From an uncultured Clostridia bacterium (GTDB lineage Bacteria; Bacillota; Clostridia; Oscillospirales; Ruminococcaceae), in assembly GCA_947628615.1 (NCBI GenBank), contig CANRAO010000011.1, forward strand, positions 1 to 48,143: 48,143 bases of DNA, read 5' to 3'. Position numbers and translations under genes: made by a program. This document shows, in pieces, positions 26,827 through 35,663 of the stretch (its first letter is position 1; the number at the start of each line of letters is the position of its first letter). The notes beneath the pieces were generated by a model. That model worked only from the letters and a program-made list of their open reading frames with translations. It was not told the origin of the DNA and searched no databases.

Positions 26827-27768
26827 TTGTCTATGCAGCCTATTATTGTTGTTTTGGGACCAACCGCTTCAGGAAAAACTGCGTTGGCTGTTGAACTGGC
26901 TAAGCGGTACAACGGAGAAGTAGTCTCAGCAGACTCTATGCAGATATATAAGGGAATGGATATACTTACTGCAAAGCCCAGTGATGCTGAGATGCAGGAA
27001 ATAAAGCATCACCTTATAGATTTCTTAGAGCCTGATCGTAATTTCAGTGTTGCGGACTATGTAAAACTTGCGAACAGTGCTATTGATGATATTGCAAGCA
27101 GAGGAAAACTGCCTATTCTAGCTGGAGGAACGGGACTTTATATAAGCTCGTTAATTGACAATATTAAGTTTGATGAAACAACAGGGGATAAGGAGTTCAG
27201 AGAAAAACTATTCAATCTGGCAAAGGAAAAGGGAAACCATTATCTATGGGAACAACTTTTAGAAGTAGATGAGACTACTGCTTTGTCTGTGCACGAAAAC
27301 AATTTACCTAGGGTTATAAGGGCATTGGAGGTTTATGAAAAAACGGGAGTAAGGCTTTCCGAGCATAAAAAGACAAGCCGTCTGGAGAAATCAAGGTTTA
27401 AGCCTGCAATGATAGGTCTTACATTCTCAGACAGGAAACTGCTTTACGATAGAATCAATAAAAGAGTTGATGCTATGATTTCAAACGGTTTGTTATCTGA
27501 AGCAGAGGAAATTTATAAAGGAAAGTTGCTTAATACTGCACATCAGGCAATAGGGTATAAAGAGCTTATTCCATATTTTTCAGGTCAGGCTTCTCTTGAA
27601 GATTGCATTGAGAAAATAAAAATGGAAACAAGAAGATATGCAAAGCGTCAGCTTACTTGGTTTAGACGGGATAAGAGGATTTTTTGGATCGAAGTTGATA
27701 AATACAAATATTTAGTAGAAATATTTGAAAAAGTACAAAAATATATAGCCAAATGTATAAATTTGTGA
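26827..27768 (+). CDS. miaA: tRNA dimethylallyltransferase MiaA
   Basis: Transfers a dimethylallyl group to A37 of tRNAs reading UNN codons (313 aa). P-loop GPTASGKTALAVELA, the catalytic Asp in SADSMQIYKGMDI, GGTGLYISSLI, and the tRNA-binding LLNTAHQAIGYKEL and QLTWFRRD are all present. TTG 26827 has GGAGGAG 8 nt upstream and is preferred over ATG 26833. It supplies the substrate of MiaB. It is followed by hfq, a common pairing in Firmicutes and Proteobacteria. Confidence 0.97.
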   Translation: MSMQPIIVVLGPTASGKTALAVELAKRYNGEVVSADSMQIYKGMDILTAKPSDAEMQEIKHHLIDFLEPDRNFSVADYVKLANSAIDDIASRGKLPILAGGTGLYISSLIDNIKFDETTGDKEFREKLFNLAKEKGNHYLWEQLLEVDETTALSVHENNLPRVIRALEVYEKTGVRLSEHKKTSRLEKSRFKPAMIGLTFSDRKLLYDRINKRVDAMISNGLLSEAEEIYKGKLLNTAHQAIGYKELIPYFSGQASLEDCIEKIKMETRRYAKRQLTWFRRDKRIFWIEVDKYKYLVEIFEKVQKYIAKCINL

Positions 27769-27774
27769 TATAAT
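27766..27774 (+). promoter_or_regulatory. Extended -10 promoter element before hfq
   Basis: TGATATAAT: the miaA stop codon TGA (27766-27768) supplies the TG of an extended -10 with perfect TATAAT at 27769-27774. There is no good -35 at 17 bp. It would give hfq an independent transcript with a leader of about 95 nt. Confidence 0.5.
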
Positions 27775-27875
27775 AGTTAATAATCTGTAGACTACTTTCA
27801 CATTTTACTATTGGAATTGCAAGTTGCAGTAAAATTATGTGAATATATTTTTTCAAATAGAAAGGAAGATATTAT

Positions 27876-28112
27876 ATGAACAAAGTAATGAATTTGCAGG
27901 ACGTATTTTTGAATCAGGCAAGAAAAGAGAAAGTACCTGTGACGATTTTTCTGGTTAACGGTTTTCAGTTTAAGGGATTGGTTCACGGGTTTGACAGCTA
28001 CATTGTAATTTTAGAATGTGACGGAAAGCAGAATGTAGTTTATAAACACGCAATTTCTACAATTGTACCTGCTAAGCCTATTAATTTACTTGATTCAAGT
28101 GATGATAAATAA
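27876..28112 (+). CDS. hfq: RNA chaperone Hfq
   Basis: A hexameric Sm-like protein of 78 aa. Sm1 ([21 protein letters not shown], with [19 protein letters not shown]) and Sm2 (YKHAIST, then IVPAKP) are complete, and the short acidic tail ends SSDDK. It pairs small RNAs with mRNAs in Gram-negatives; its role in Clostridia is less defined. AAAGGAAG precedes the ATG. Mini-ORF leaders of other genes in this window raise the question of post-transcriptional targets, but no sRNA gene was found. Confidence 0.97.
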   Translation: MNKVMNLQDVFLNQARKEKVPVTIFLVNGFQFKGLVHGFDSYIVILECDGKQNVVYKHAISTIVPAKPINLLDSSDDK

Positions 28113-28140
28113 GTTAATATTTTATAAATAACCTACGTTA

Positions 28141-28176
28141 AAGGAGGATTGCTCCTTATGGGGCGCAGTAGTAATG
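28141..28176 (+). promoter_or_regulatory. Leader of the HlyD-like gene: distal SD, hairpin and mini-ORF
   Basis: Perfect AAGGAGG (28141-28147) lies 26 nt before ATG 28174. In between is a hairpin with arms GCTCC (28151-28155) and GGGGC (28160-28164) and a TTAT loop; its 3' arm offers a second GGGG 10 nt before the start. An out-of-frame ATG at 28158, 10 nt after the distal SD, opens an 11-codon ORF (MGRSSNEFYYS) that runs 20 nt into the gene. It has the same architecture as the leaders at 13997 and 42014. Confidence 0.6.
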
Positions 28177-29412
28177 AATTCTATTACAGTTAAAGTTCTA
28201 GGTGTTGCTTTATCTGTTTTTATACTGATTATGGTCGGAAGTCAGATTGCCTTTATGATAAATAATTCGCACGATACCGAGGAAGCTGTACTTTATACCG
28301 TTAATGAAAATATAACCTTCAAGGGTATGTTTTTGCGTGATGAAAGAGTTATAAATTACGATAATACCAGCGGCGGAGTTATAAATTATCTCTACGGTGA
28401 CGGATTGAAGGTCGCTGAAAATTCAGCTATTGCCAAGGTTTACAGCAATGGTGATCAAATTTATTATAGAAACAGATTGTCAAGGCTGAAAACTGTTTTA
28501 TCCGATTTAAAAAGAGCTCAGAGTCCGGGTACAACTAATTATGTTCAGGCTGAGTCACTCAGAAGTAAAATTAAAAATGATTATCTGAATGTAACGAATA
28601 TGATTCAGCAAAAGGATTATTCGTCTGTAAGCTCTAAAAGTGACGATTTACTATATACAATGAATATATATAATATTGTCACCGGTTCTGAAGCAAATTT
28701 CAAACCTATGATAAATCAGATAAAATCGGAAATCAATGATTTAAAAACTAAGATAGAAGATCCTGTTGACAGTATCAATACCAACAGTGCAGGTTACTTT
28801 GTTAAATCTGTTGATGGGTATGAATCTTCGGTGTCATATGACGATATAGATAATATGTCGACTGACGAGCTGAAAAAGCTGTTTGATATAAAACCAAAGG
28901 TTACGGATAATACAGTAGGAAAAATTTTAAAAAGTTATGAATGGAAGTTTCTAGGCATAATTAAGAACACAAATAAGTTTCTTATAAACGACGGGTTGTC
29001 GATAAGATTCAATTCATCTAATAAAGTGTATGACGTTACGGTTGACAGTATAAAGCCAATCGACGGCACTAATAATAGCGTTGTAATTCTAAGCTGTAAT
29101 GAAATTGATGAAAATGTGCTGAGCAGCAGATTTGATAATGCTGAACTGATTTTTGATGAATATACCGGTGTTAAAGTACCGAGAGAGGCAATCAGATTTC
29201 AGGGTAAGCAAAAGGGCGCTTATGTAATGCTGGGGCAGCAAATAACTTTTAAGAAAATTGATGTAATATATGAAGGCGACGACTATGTATTATCTAAAAA
29301 TACATCTGACGACAGTTATCTTCTTTTGTACGATCAAATTTTATTAGAGGGGGTCAGCACTGATGAAGTCACCTCAGAAACAACAACCGACTCAGAAACA
29401 AATTCGGGATAA
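28174..29412 (+). CDS. HlyD-like membrane-anchored envelope protein of the division cluster
   Basis: A 412-aa protein with one N-terminal transmembrane helix (about 6-28) and a large outside part. A HlyD/biotinyl-lipoyl-like barrel half (SGGVINYLYGDGLKVAENSAIAKVY) is followed by a helical hairpin (about 95-185) and then the second half with DGLSIRFNSSNKVYDVTV and KVPREAIRF. This is the layout of periplasmic-adaptor (HlyD) proteins, but no transporter gene is adjacent. Similar proteins sit before ylmE-sepF in Clostridia, so a division or envelope role is inferred. The C-terminal 50 nt overlap ylmE, and the tail is Thr/Ser-rich (TSETTTDSETNSG). Confidence 0.7.
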   Translation: MNSITVKVLGVALSVFILIMVGSQIAFMINNSHDTEEAVLYTVNENITFKGMFLRDERVINYDNTSGGVINYLYGDGLKVAENSAIAKVYSNGDQIYYRNRLSRLKTVLSDLKRAQSPGTTNYVQAESLRSKIKNDYLNVTNMIQQKDYSSVSSKSDDLLYTMNIYNIVTGSEANFKPMINQIKSEINDLKTKIEDPVDSINTNSAGYFVKSVDGYESSVSYDDIDNMSTDELKKLFDIKPKVTDNTVGKILKSYEWKFLGIIKNTNKFLINDGLSIRFNSSNKVYDVTVDSIKPIDGTNNSVVILSCNEIDENVLSSRFDNAELIFDEYTGVKVPREAIRFQGKQKGAYVMLGQQITFKKIDVIYEGDDYVLSKNTSDDSYLLLYDQILLEGVSTDEVTSETTTDSETNSG

Positions 29413-30103
29413 AAAATTTGAATATTTGGTTGAAAACTATAAAGAAATATGTTATAATATTAAAGATAGTAAGTCTAAATACAGAGATTCTGATGATAAT
29501 GTGCGAATTATGGCTGTTACCAAGACTGTTGAACCTGATTTAATCAACTTTGCCATAGAGCAAGGCATTGATTTATTAGGTGAAAACAGGGTTCAGGAAT
29601 TTCTTTCAAAAAAGGAATTATACAAGCCGTGTGAAGTGCAGTTTATCGGTCATCTTCAGACAAATAAGGTCAAGTATATTATAGGTGACGTTTCTCAGAT
29701 TCAATCAGTTGACAGCTTTAAGCTTGCCAAGGAGATTGACAGACTTGCTAAGAAAAATGATAAAACTATGGATATTCTTATTGAGGTAAATATTGGTGAT
29801 GAGTTATCGAAAAGCGGTATTTCAAGTTCTGAAGTTTTAGAGCTAGCTAAGAGAATTTCTGAGTTTGAAAATGTAAGGATAAACGGGTTGATGGCTATTC
29901 CGCCGATAAATGCTGATGATAGTATCTACGGTAATCTGCAGGAACTTTATATAGAAATAGGACAAAAGAAATTAAATCGTATCAACATGAATGTGTTATC
30001 AGTTGGTATGTCAGGAGATTACACTAAAGCCGTCAAATACGGTTCTAATCTCGTGAGAATAGGAACAAAGCTCTTTGGGGCTAGAAAATATTTGGAGGTA
30101 TAA
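29363..30103 (+). CDS. ylmE: PLP-binding protein YlmE (YggS/PLPBP family)
   Basis: A fold-type III PLP protein of 246 aa involved in vitamin B6 and amino/keto acid homeostasis; no defined reaction is known. The PLP lysine is in VRIMAVTKTVEPDLI, and LLGENRVQE, FIGHLQTNKVKYI, LIEVNIG and SVGMSGDYTKAVKYGSNLVR are all typical. The start at 29363 has GAGGGGG about 9 nt upstream, inside the preceding gene, giving a 50-nt overlap. The extra N-terminal Gln-rich stretch (SPQKQQPTQKQ) shares codons with that overlap, so a later start is possible. It is part of the classic ylmE-sepF-ylmH-divIVA set. Confidence 0.93.
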   Translation: MKSPQKQQPTQKQIRDKKFEYLVENYKEICYNIKDSKSKYRDSDDNVRIMAVTKTVEPDLINFAIEQGIDLLGENRVQEFLSKKELYKPCEVQFIGHLQTNKVKYIIGDVSQIQSVDSFKLAKEIDRLAKKNDKTMDILIEVNIGDELSKSGISSSEVLELAKRISEFENVRINGLMAIPPINADDSIYGNLQELYIEIGQKKLNRINMNVLSVGMSGDYTKAVKYGSNLVRIGTKLFGARKYLEV

Positions 30104-30105
30104 AA

Positions 30106-30528
30106 ATGAGTGTTATGCAAAGCTTTAAGAATCTTTTTATCGGCAGTGACGAAACCGTTGATGGGTATGATACCATTTACGAGAAAGATCAAATGACTGC
30201 AGATGAAATTAGAGACAGGAGAAACAGAGAAGTGAAAATAGCTGCCACAACAACACTGCAGATTGTTCTTGCAAGACCTACAGATTTTTCTGAGGTTAAG
30301 GCAATTGGCGATGACTTAAACGATCAGAAGACCGTTCTTTTAAACCTTGAAACGGTAAGAAGCGAGGACGCTAAGAGAATTCTTGATTTTTTATCAGGTG
30401 TTGCTTATGCTAACGGCGCTGACATTAAAATGATGGCTCAGAAAACCTTTGCTATTATGCCTAAGAATGTAGGATTCTCAGGTGTTGATTTAATGAGCGA
30501 ATTAGAAAATAACGGATACAGCTTTTAA
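30106..30528 (+). CDS. sepF: Cell division protein SepF
   Basis: An FtsZ-binding protein that bundles FtsZ and tethers it to the membrane (140 aa). A short amphipathic N-terminus (MSVMQSFKNLFIGS) suits membrane binding; a linker (15-48) leads into the SepF domain (about 50-138) with IVLARPTDFSEVKAIGDDL, VLLNLETV, KRILDFLSGVAYA and FAIMPKNV. It starts 2 nt after ylmE and its stop overlaps the ylmH start (TAATG). Confidence 0.96.
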   Translation: MSVMQSFKNLFIGSDETVDGYDTIYEKDQMTADEIRDRRNREVKIAATTTLQIVLARPTDFSEVKAIGDDLNDQKTVLLNLETVRSEDAKRILDFLSGVAYANGADIKMMAQKTFAIMPKNVGFSGVDLMSELENNGYSF

Positions 30529-31313
30529 TGAAAGAGTTTAACAGCTCTTTTTTAAGGAATTTATCGAAGTCGGATCATTTGCTTGTTGATAAAATACTTG
30601 ACTGGGTAAGTATTGCCAACGAGAAATATACTGAAAAATTCTCATTCTTTTTAGATTGCCGTCAATCAAAGATTGCGAAACAGGTACTTGATTCATTGAA
30701 ATTTGATAATTATAAACTTTTCGGCGGGTATGATGAAGCACACCGGCTCATGCTTGGTGTATTTCCGCCTTACAGCGAAATTGATAATAATGATTTTCCT
30801 GTCAAAGGATTGACCTTTACGTATAGAAAATGTGATGTTTTGACGCATCGTGACGTACTTGGAAGTTTAATGTCGTTAAATATTTCAAGAGACTGCATAG
30901 GCGATATAATCATCGGTGAGGGAAAGTCAATTGTATTTTCAGTTGACAAAATACTACCTTTAATTCTTGAAAATGTACATAAAATCGGTAGAATAGGTGT
31001 AAAGACCGAAATCGGTTTTGATTTGTCAGATGTTGCCTTGGAGCAAAAATTTTCTGATATATGCGGTACTGTACAATCTTTAAGAGCCGACAGCGTCATA
31101 GCATTAGCTATAAATAAGAGCAGGGAAAAGACGTCAGCACTTATTAAAACTAACGGAGTTTTTATTGATTATGAGGAAGTTTTTTCTCCGAGTTTTGAAA
31201 TATGTGAAGGTGTTGGCTTTTCCATTCGCGGATACGGAAAATTTTTGTTAAGTTCTGTTGACGGAGTGTCAAGGAAAAATCGTTTACACATAACGATTAA
31301 AAAATATGATTAA
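30528..31313 (+). CDS. ylmH: YlmH family S4-domain RNA-binding protein
   Basis: A 261-aa RNA-binding protein. The N-terminal and middle parts (FLDCRQSKIAKQVLDSLKF, FPPYSEIDNNDFPVKGLTF and THRDVLGSLMSL) match YlmH. The C-terminal S4 domain (about 185-250) includes LRADSVIALAINKSREKTSALIKTNGVFIDYEEV. Relatives have been linked to rescue of stalled 50S subunits as well as to the division cluster. Its ATG overlaps the sepF stop by one base. In B. subtilis ylmG lies between sepF and ylmH; here it does not. Confidence 0.92.
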   Translation: MKEFNSSFLRNLSKSDHLLVDKILDWVSIANEKYTEKFSFFLDCRQSKIAKQVLDSLKFDNYKLFGGYDEAHRLMLGVFPPYSEIDNNDFPVKGLTFTYRKCDVLTHRDVLGSLMSLNISRDCIGDIIIGEGKSIVFSVDKILPLILENVHKIGRIGVKTEIGFDLSDVALEQKFSDICGTVQSLRADSVIALAINKSREKTSALIKTNGVFIDYEEVFSPSFEICEGVGFSIRGYGKFLLSSVDGVSRKNRLHITIKKYD

Positions 31314-31334
31314 TATATCTTAGGAGGCAATAGT

Positions 31335-32075
31335 ATGATTAATCCAAACGATATAGCTGAAAAAACCTTTGAAAAAGCTACATTTGGTTACAAGTCTGAA
31401 GATGTTGATGAATATCTTCTTGGTCTTTCAAAGGCTTTTGCAGATGTAGTTGCTCAGAATCAGGAAAGCGAAGCTAAAATCATAAAACTCGTTGAAAAGA
31501 TTAATGAGTACAGAAGTGATGAAGACGCAATAAAAGAGGCTTTGCTCGGTGCTCAGAAGCAGGGTCATAAGATTATTGCTGATGCCAAGGCTGAAGCTGA
31601 GGCAATACTTAACAAGGCTCGTGAGGAGCAGGAAATTGTTTCTCGTCAGAGTGCAGAAGAGTGTGACAGGATCGTTCGTGAGCACAAGGCTAAGTGCGAG
31701 ACTTTAATCAGGGAAAATACTGAGAAAACTGAGTACAGGATTAAATCATCTAAGATCCAGAGTGAGCAGGAAGCTGAAAACCTTGCTAAATTAAAGGTTG
31801 AGGTTACAAGATTTAAAGCTCAGCTTACAGAACTATATAACAAACAGCTAAGATTGATTATGGAGCTTCCTGAGATTTCTGAGGACGAAGTTGAGCAGAT
31901 TATAGCTGAAAAGGAAGCAAGAGAAAAGAAGCTTGAAGAGAGCAAGGCTATTATCGATAAGGCTCAGGAAATTGCTGCTAAAAACAATACAACTGATGAT
32001 TTCCACTATGAGGGAAATAAATATACTCCAGATGAAGGTCATTACGGCGATTTGAAATTTGGAAAAAACAATTAA
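31335..32075 (+). CDS. divIVA: Cell division protein DivIVA
   Basis: A coiled-coil pole and septum marker (246 aa). The N-terminal lipid-binding domain has the signature MINPNDIAEKTFEKATFGYKSEDVDEYLLGL (1-31), followed by a long coiled coil (about 35-215) rich in Glu, Lys and Ala. The C-terminus (THE ...DDFHYEGNKYTPDEGHYGDLKF) is not coiled. In spore formers DivIVA also positions chromosome origins. GGAGG lies upstream of the ATG. ileS follows after 23 nt with no terminator. Confidence 0.95.
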   Translation: MINPNDIAEKTFEKATFGYKSEDVDEYLLGLSKAFADVVAQNQESEAKIIKLVEKINEYRSDEDAIKEALLGAQKQGHKIIADAKAEAEAILNKAREEQEIVSRQSAEECDRIVREHKAKCETLIRENTEKTEYRIKSSKIQSEQEAENLAKLKVEVTRFKAQLTELYNKQLRLIMELPEISEDEVEQIIAEKEAREKKLEESKAIIDKAQEIAAKNNTTDDFHYEGNKYTPDEGHYGDLKFGKNN

Positions 32076-32098
32076 ACTTTTAAGGAGACTTTTTGTAA

Positions 32099-34894
32099 AT
32101 GCCACAGGACTATAACACTTCTTTAAATTTACCTAAAACTGAATTTCCTATGAGGGGTAACCTTCCTAAGAGAGAGCCTGAGATGCTCAAGAAATGGGAT
32201 GAGGAAAATCTTTATAATGATATAATCAAAAGGAACGAGGGCAAGCCTAATTATACTTTGCATGACGGACCTCCATATGCTAACGGCGATATTCATTTGG
32301 GAACCGCTTTAAATAAGGTTCTTAAAGATATTATAGTTAAGTATAAGAATATGAGCGGCTATCGTTCTCATTATGTTCCGGGTTGGGATACTCACGGACT
32401 TCCTATTGAATTGAAAGCTATGAAATCCATAGGAGTAGAAAACGGTGCTATTCCGCCCCTTGAATTAAGACAGCACTGCAAAGATTTCGCTCTGTCATTT
32501 ATGGAAAATCAGAAGGAGCAGTTTAAAAGACTCGGCGTGTTAGGCGATTTTGAAAATCCTTATCTAACTTTAAAGCCTGAGTTTGAAGCAAGAGAAGTTG
32601 AAGTTTTCGGAGAGTTTGCTAAAAAAGGCTATGTATATAAGGGCTTGAAGCCTGTTTACTGGTGTCCTGAGTGTCAAACTGCTTTGGCTGAAGCCGAAAT
32701 TGAATATTCTGACGATTCATGTCAGTCTATTTATGTAAAGTTCAAGGTATCAGACGATAAGGGACTTTTTACCGAAAAGGGAATAGATATAAATAACACA
32801 TACTTTGTTATTTGGACAACTACTACCTGGACACTTCCTGGAAATTTGGCTATATGTCTTGGACCAAATTACGACTATGTTGTTGTAAGAGCTGAAAACG
32901 GTGAGAATTATGTAATGGCAGAATACCTTGTTCCCGTAACTATGGAGACTGCCGGTATTGAAAAATATGAAGTTATTGCAAAGTTCTTGGGTAGTGATTT
33001 AGAAGGCGTCAAAACTGAGCACCCGTTTATGAACAGACCGTCTCCTATCATTCTTGGTGATCACGTTACCTTAGAAAGCGGAACAGGCTGTGTTCATACG
33101 GCTCCGGGCTACGGTGTTGACGACTTTGAAGTATGTAAAAAGTATGATGATATAGGAATTGTTGTCGGGGTTGACGGTAAGGGAGTTTTAACAATGGACT
33201 CCGGAATGTTTGAGGGTCTGACAACCGATAATGCAAACAAGGTAATTGCCGAGCATTTAAAGGAAACAGGTGCTTTATTCGCAATTGAAGATATTGAACA
33301 CCAGTATCCGCATTGCTGGAGATGTAAGTCTCCTATTCTGTTCAGGGCAACAGAGCAGTGGTTCTGTTCTGTAAAGAACTTTAAGGACGAGACTGTCAAG
33401 GCAATTGAAAATGTTGAATGGATTCCAAAATGGGGCGAGGAAAGAATCAAAGGAATGGTTCAGGATCGCTCTGACTGGTGCATATCAAGACAAAGAACCT
33501 GGGGAGTGCCTATTCCTGTGGTTTACTGCAAGGACTGCGGTAAGCCGATCTGCAATGACGAAACGATAAAAGCAATTTCAGACTTGTTCAGAGCTGAGGG
33601 CTCGGACGCTTGGTATAAAAAGGACGCTAAGGACTTCATTCCTGCAAGCGTAAAATGCGAGTGCGGATGTTCAGATTTTGAAAAGGAAATGGACATCTTA
33701 GACGTTTGGTTTGACAGCGGTGTTACACACAAAGCTGTTTTAGAGGAAAGGGAAGATCTAAACGCTCCTGCAGATTTATATCTCGAGGGAGCAGACCAAT
33801 ACAGAGGCTGGTTCCAGTCGTCATTGCTGACATCAATTGTCTGCAACGGCGAGGCTCCATATAAAACTGTCTGCACACACGGCTGGGTAGTAGACGGTCA
33901 GGGAAAGACAATGCATAAGTCTCTAGGAAACGGAATTGAACCGTCTGAAATCACTAATAAATACGGCTCTGATATTCTAAGATTGTGGGTTGCGTCAAGC
34001 GATTATCACTCGGATATAAGAATTTCAAATGATATACTTGCACAGCTTTCTGACGTTTATAAGAAAATCAGAAACACAGCAAGATTTATTTTAGGTAATT
34101 TGTCAAACGCAGACGGTTTTGATATCGACAAAGACGGCGTTCCAGATAATGAGTTATTTGAACTTGATAAATGGGCATTAGCAAAGCTTGATGAGCTTAT
34201 TGACAAGGTAAACGCTGCTTATAATGCTTTTGATTATCACATAGTATTTCACGCAATTCACAACTTCTGCGTTATTGATATGTCGAACTTCTATCTTGAT
34301 ATTATTAAAGACAGATTGTATTGCGATGATGTTGATTCGGTTTCAAGAAAAGCTGCACAAACTGCAATGTATAGAATACTAAGTGCTATTACACGGCTTA
34401 TTGCACCTATAATGTCATTTACTGCTGATGAGATTTGGAGTTATATACCTTATTCAGCAAGCGATAATCCCAAGAGCGTATTCTTAAATGATATGCCTGA
34501 AAAATCAAACATTAAGTCAGATGCTGATTTTACAGCCAAGTGGGATTTGATTGCCGCACTTAGAGAAGATGTTAAAAAAGCTCTTGAGATAAAGAGAGCA
34601 GACAAGGTTATCGGTAAATCTTTAGAAGCTGACGTTATCTTGTATGCTGACGGAGAAATGAAAGAGTCAATCTCTGGTTTTGTAAGCGAACTTCCTGAAA
34701 TCTTTATTGTTTCAAAGGTTGAACTTAAGGACGGCAATGGTGAATTCAAGGGCGAGTTTGACGGTGTTACAATTGATGTTGTAAAAGCTACGGGTGAAAA
34801 ATGCGAAAGGTGCTGGAAGTTCTCAGAATCTGTTGGTACTCATAATGATCACCCCACACTTTGCGACAGATGTCACAGTGTTATTTCTAAATAA
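32099..34894 (+). CDS. ileS: Isoleucyl-tRNA synthetase
   Basis: Class Ia synthetase with editing domain (931 aa). HIGH motif region GPPYANGDIHLGTALNK; editing (CP1) domain about 190-395 including WTTTTWTLPGNLA and GTGCVHTAPGYG; KMSKS loop GKTMHKSLGNG (about residue 604). A C-terminal zinc knuckle is formed by CERCW and CDRC. This is the bacterial type 1 form. Unlike tyrS here and many Firmicutes ileS genes, it has no T-box of its own: only 23 nt separate it from divIVA, so isoleucine sensing is absent or acts elsewhere. Confidence 0.98.
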   Translation: MPQDYNTSLNLPKTEFPMRGNLPKREPEMLKKWDEENLYNDIIKRNEGKPNYTLHDGPPYANGDIHLGTALNKVLKDIIVKYKNMSGYRSHYVPGWDTHGLPIELKAMKSIGVENGAIPPLELRQHCKDFALSFMENQKEQFKRLGVLGDFENPYLTLKPEFEAREVEVFGEFAKKGYVYKGLKPVYWCPECQTALAEAEIEYSDDSCQSIYVKFKVSDDKGLFTEKGIDINNTYFVIWTTTTWTLPGNLAICLGPNYDYVVVRAENGENYVMAEYLVPVTMETAGIEKYEVIAKFLGSDLEGVKTEHPFMNRPSPIILGDHVTLESGTGCVHTAPGYGVDDFEVCKKYDDIGIVVGVDGKGVLTMDSGMFEGLTTDNANKVIAEHLKETGALFAIEDIEHQYPHCWRCKSPILFRATEQWFCSVKNFKDETVKAIENVEWIPKWGEERIKGMVQDRSDWCISRQRTWGVPIPVVYCKDCGKPICNDETIKAISDLFRAEGSDAWYKKDAKDFIPASVKCECGCSDFEKEMDILDVWFDSGVTHKAVLEEREDLNAPADLYLEGADQYRGWFQSSLLTSIVCNGEAPYKTVCTHGWVVDGQGKTMHKSLGNGIEPSEITNKYGSDILRLWVASSDYHSDIRISNDILAQLSDVYKKIRNTARFILGNLSNADGFDIDKDGVPDNELFELDKWALAKLDELIDKVNAAYNAFDYHIVFHAIHNFCVIDMSNFYLDIIKDRLYCDDVDSVSRKAAQTAMYRILSAITRLIAPIMSFTADEIWSYIPYSASDNPKSVFLNDMPEKSNIKSDADFTAKWDLIAALREDVKKALEIKRADKVIGKSLEADVILYADGEMKESISGFVSELPEIFIVSKVELKDGNGEFKGEFDGVTIDVVKATGEKCERCWKFSESVGTHNDHPTLCDRCHSVISK

Positions 34895-34904
34895 TAATTA
34901 TTAG

Positions 34905-34941
34905 CGTAAGTTGTCAGATTATTTTGACAACTTATGTTTTG
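34905..34941 (+). terminator. Rho-independent terminator after ileS
   Basis: A stem of about 12 bp (CGTAAGTTGTCA 34905-34916 with TGACAACTTATG 34925-34936, one G-T pair) has an 8-nt loop and is followed by TTTTG. It closes the division-ileS run. Confidence 0.85.
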
Positions 34942-34949
34942 TTTATTTA

Positions 34950-34979
34950 TTGATGTTAATTATTACATTTTAATATTAT
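34950..34979 (+). promoter_or_regulatory. Possible promoter of lspA-rluD
   Basis: TTGATG (34950-34955), 18 bp, TATTAT (34974-34979). A second possibility is the extended -10-like TGTTATAAA near 35020. Both are moderate matches; one promoter is expected because a terminator lies directly upstream. Confidence 0.35.
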
Positions 34980-35065
34980 TTATACCAATTATTCCTTAAT
35001 ACTGCAAGTTAATGTCTGTTATAAAAATGTAATCGACTAAATTTGTCTAGGGAAAGGTGAGAAAT

Positions 35066-35662
35066 TTGATTTTTCTATCACTTGTTCTGATTGTTATGCT
35101 TGTTTTGATTGATCAGGGTATTAAATACTTTGTTATTTCAAATATCAATTTGAATGAAACGTTTTATTCTTTCAGTATTGGCGGGCATAATCTGTTCAGT
35201 ATAACGCACGTTAGAAACGACGGTGCTGCCTGGAGTATTTTAGAGGGCAAAACGATTTTTCTGATATTGATTGCAACTATTGCAATTATATTGGTACTTT
35301 TTCTTATAGCGTCAGGACGCTTTAAACTGAAGCTTGAGGTCGTTATGCTTTCATTTATCATAGCAGGGGGATTAGGTAATCTTATAGACAGAATAAGGTA
35401 TAAAGAGGTCATTGACTATATTCGTACTGATTTTATGGATTTTCCTATATTCAATTTTGCTGATATTTGTGTTGTTGTAGGGGCAATTGGATTTTGTGTT
35501 GCTTATTTAATAGTTGAATCAGTTATAAATCGTAAAAAACGCTCAGTCGTTATTGGCTCATTAGGTGATTCTCCTAATGAAGCAGATAATGCTGACGAGA
35601 TTGATATTCTTACTGAGCTGTCAAATAATATTGACAGCAGTACTGAATCAGAGGATAACTAA
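35066..35662 (+). CDS. lspA: Lipoprotein signal peptidase (signal peptidase II)
   Basis: An integral membrane aspartic protease that removes prolipoprotein signal peptides after lipidation. Four transmembrane helices are visible, and the conserved motifs are LIDQGIKYFV, VRNDGAAW, GGLGNLIDR (catalytic Asp) and FNFADICVVVG (catalytic Asp). The acidic C-terminal tail (about 150-198, ending DSSTESEDN) is longer than in most LspA proteins. I prefer TTG 35066, with AAAGGTGA 5 nt upstream; the in-frame GTG 35057 lies inside that ribosome site. The stop is 1 nt before the rluD ATG. Confidence 0.93.
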   Translation: MIFLSLVLIVMLVLIDQGIKYFVISNINLNETFYSFSIGGHNLFSITHVRNDGAAWSILEGKTIFLILIATIAIILVLFLIASGRFKLKLEVVMLSFIIAGGLGNLIDRIRYKEVIDYIRTDFMDFPIFNFADICVVVGAIGFCVAYLIVESVINRKKRSVVIGSLGDSPNEADNADEIDILTELSNNIDSSTESEDN

Positions 35663-35663
35663 A

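Noticed and set aside
35565-35663. 33-codon upstream extension of the rluD frame
   Set aside because: It lies entirely inside lspA in another frame, and AGAGGA supports the start at 35664.
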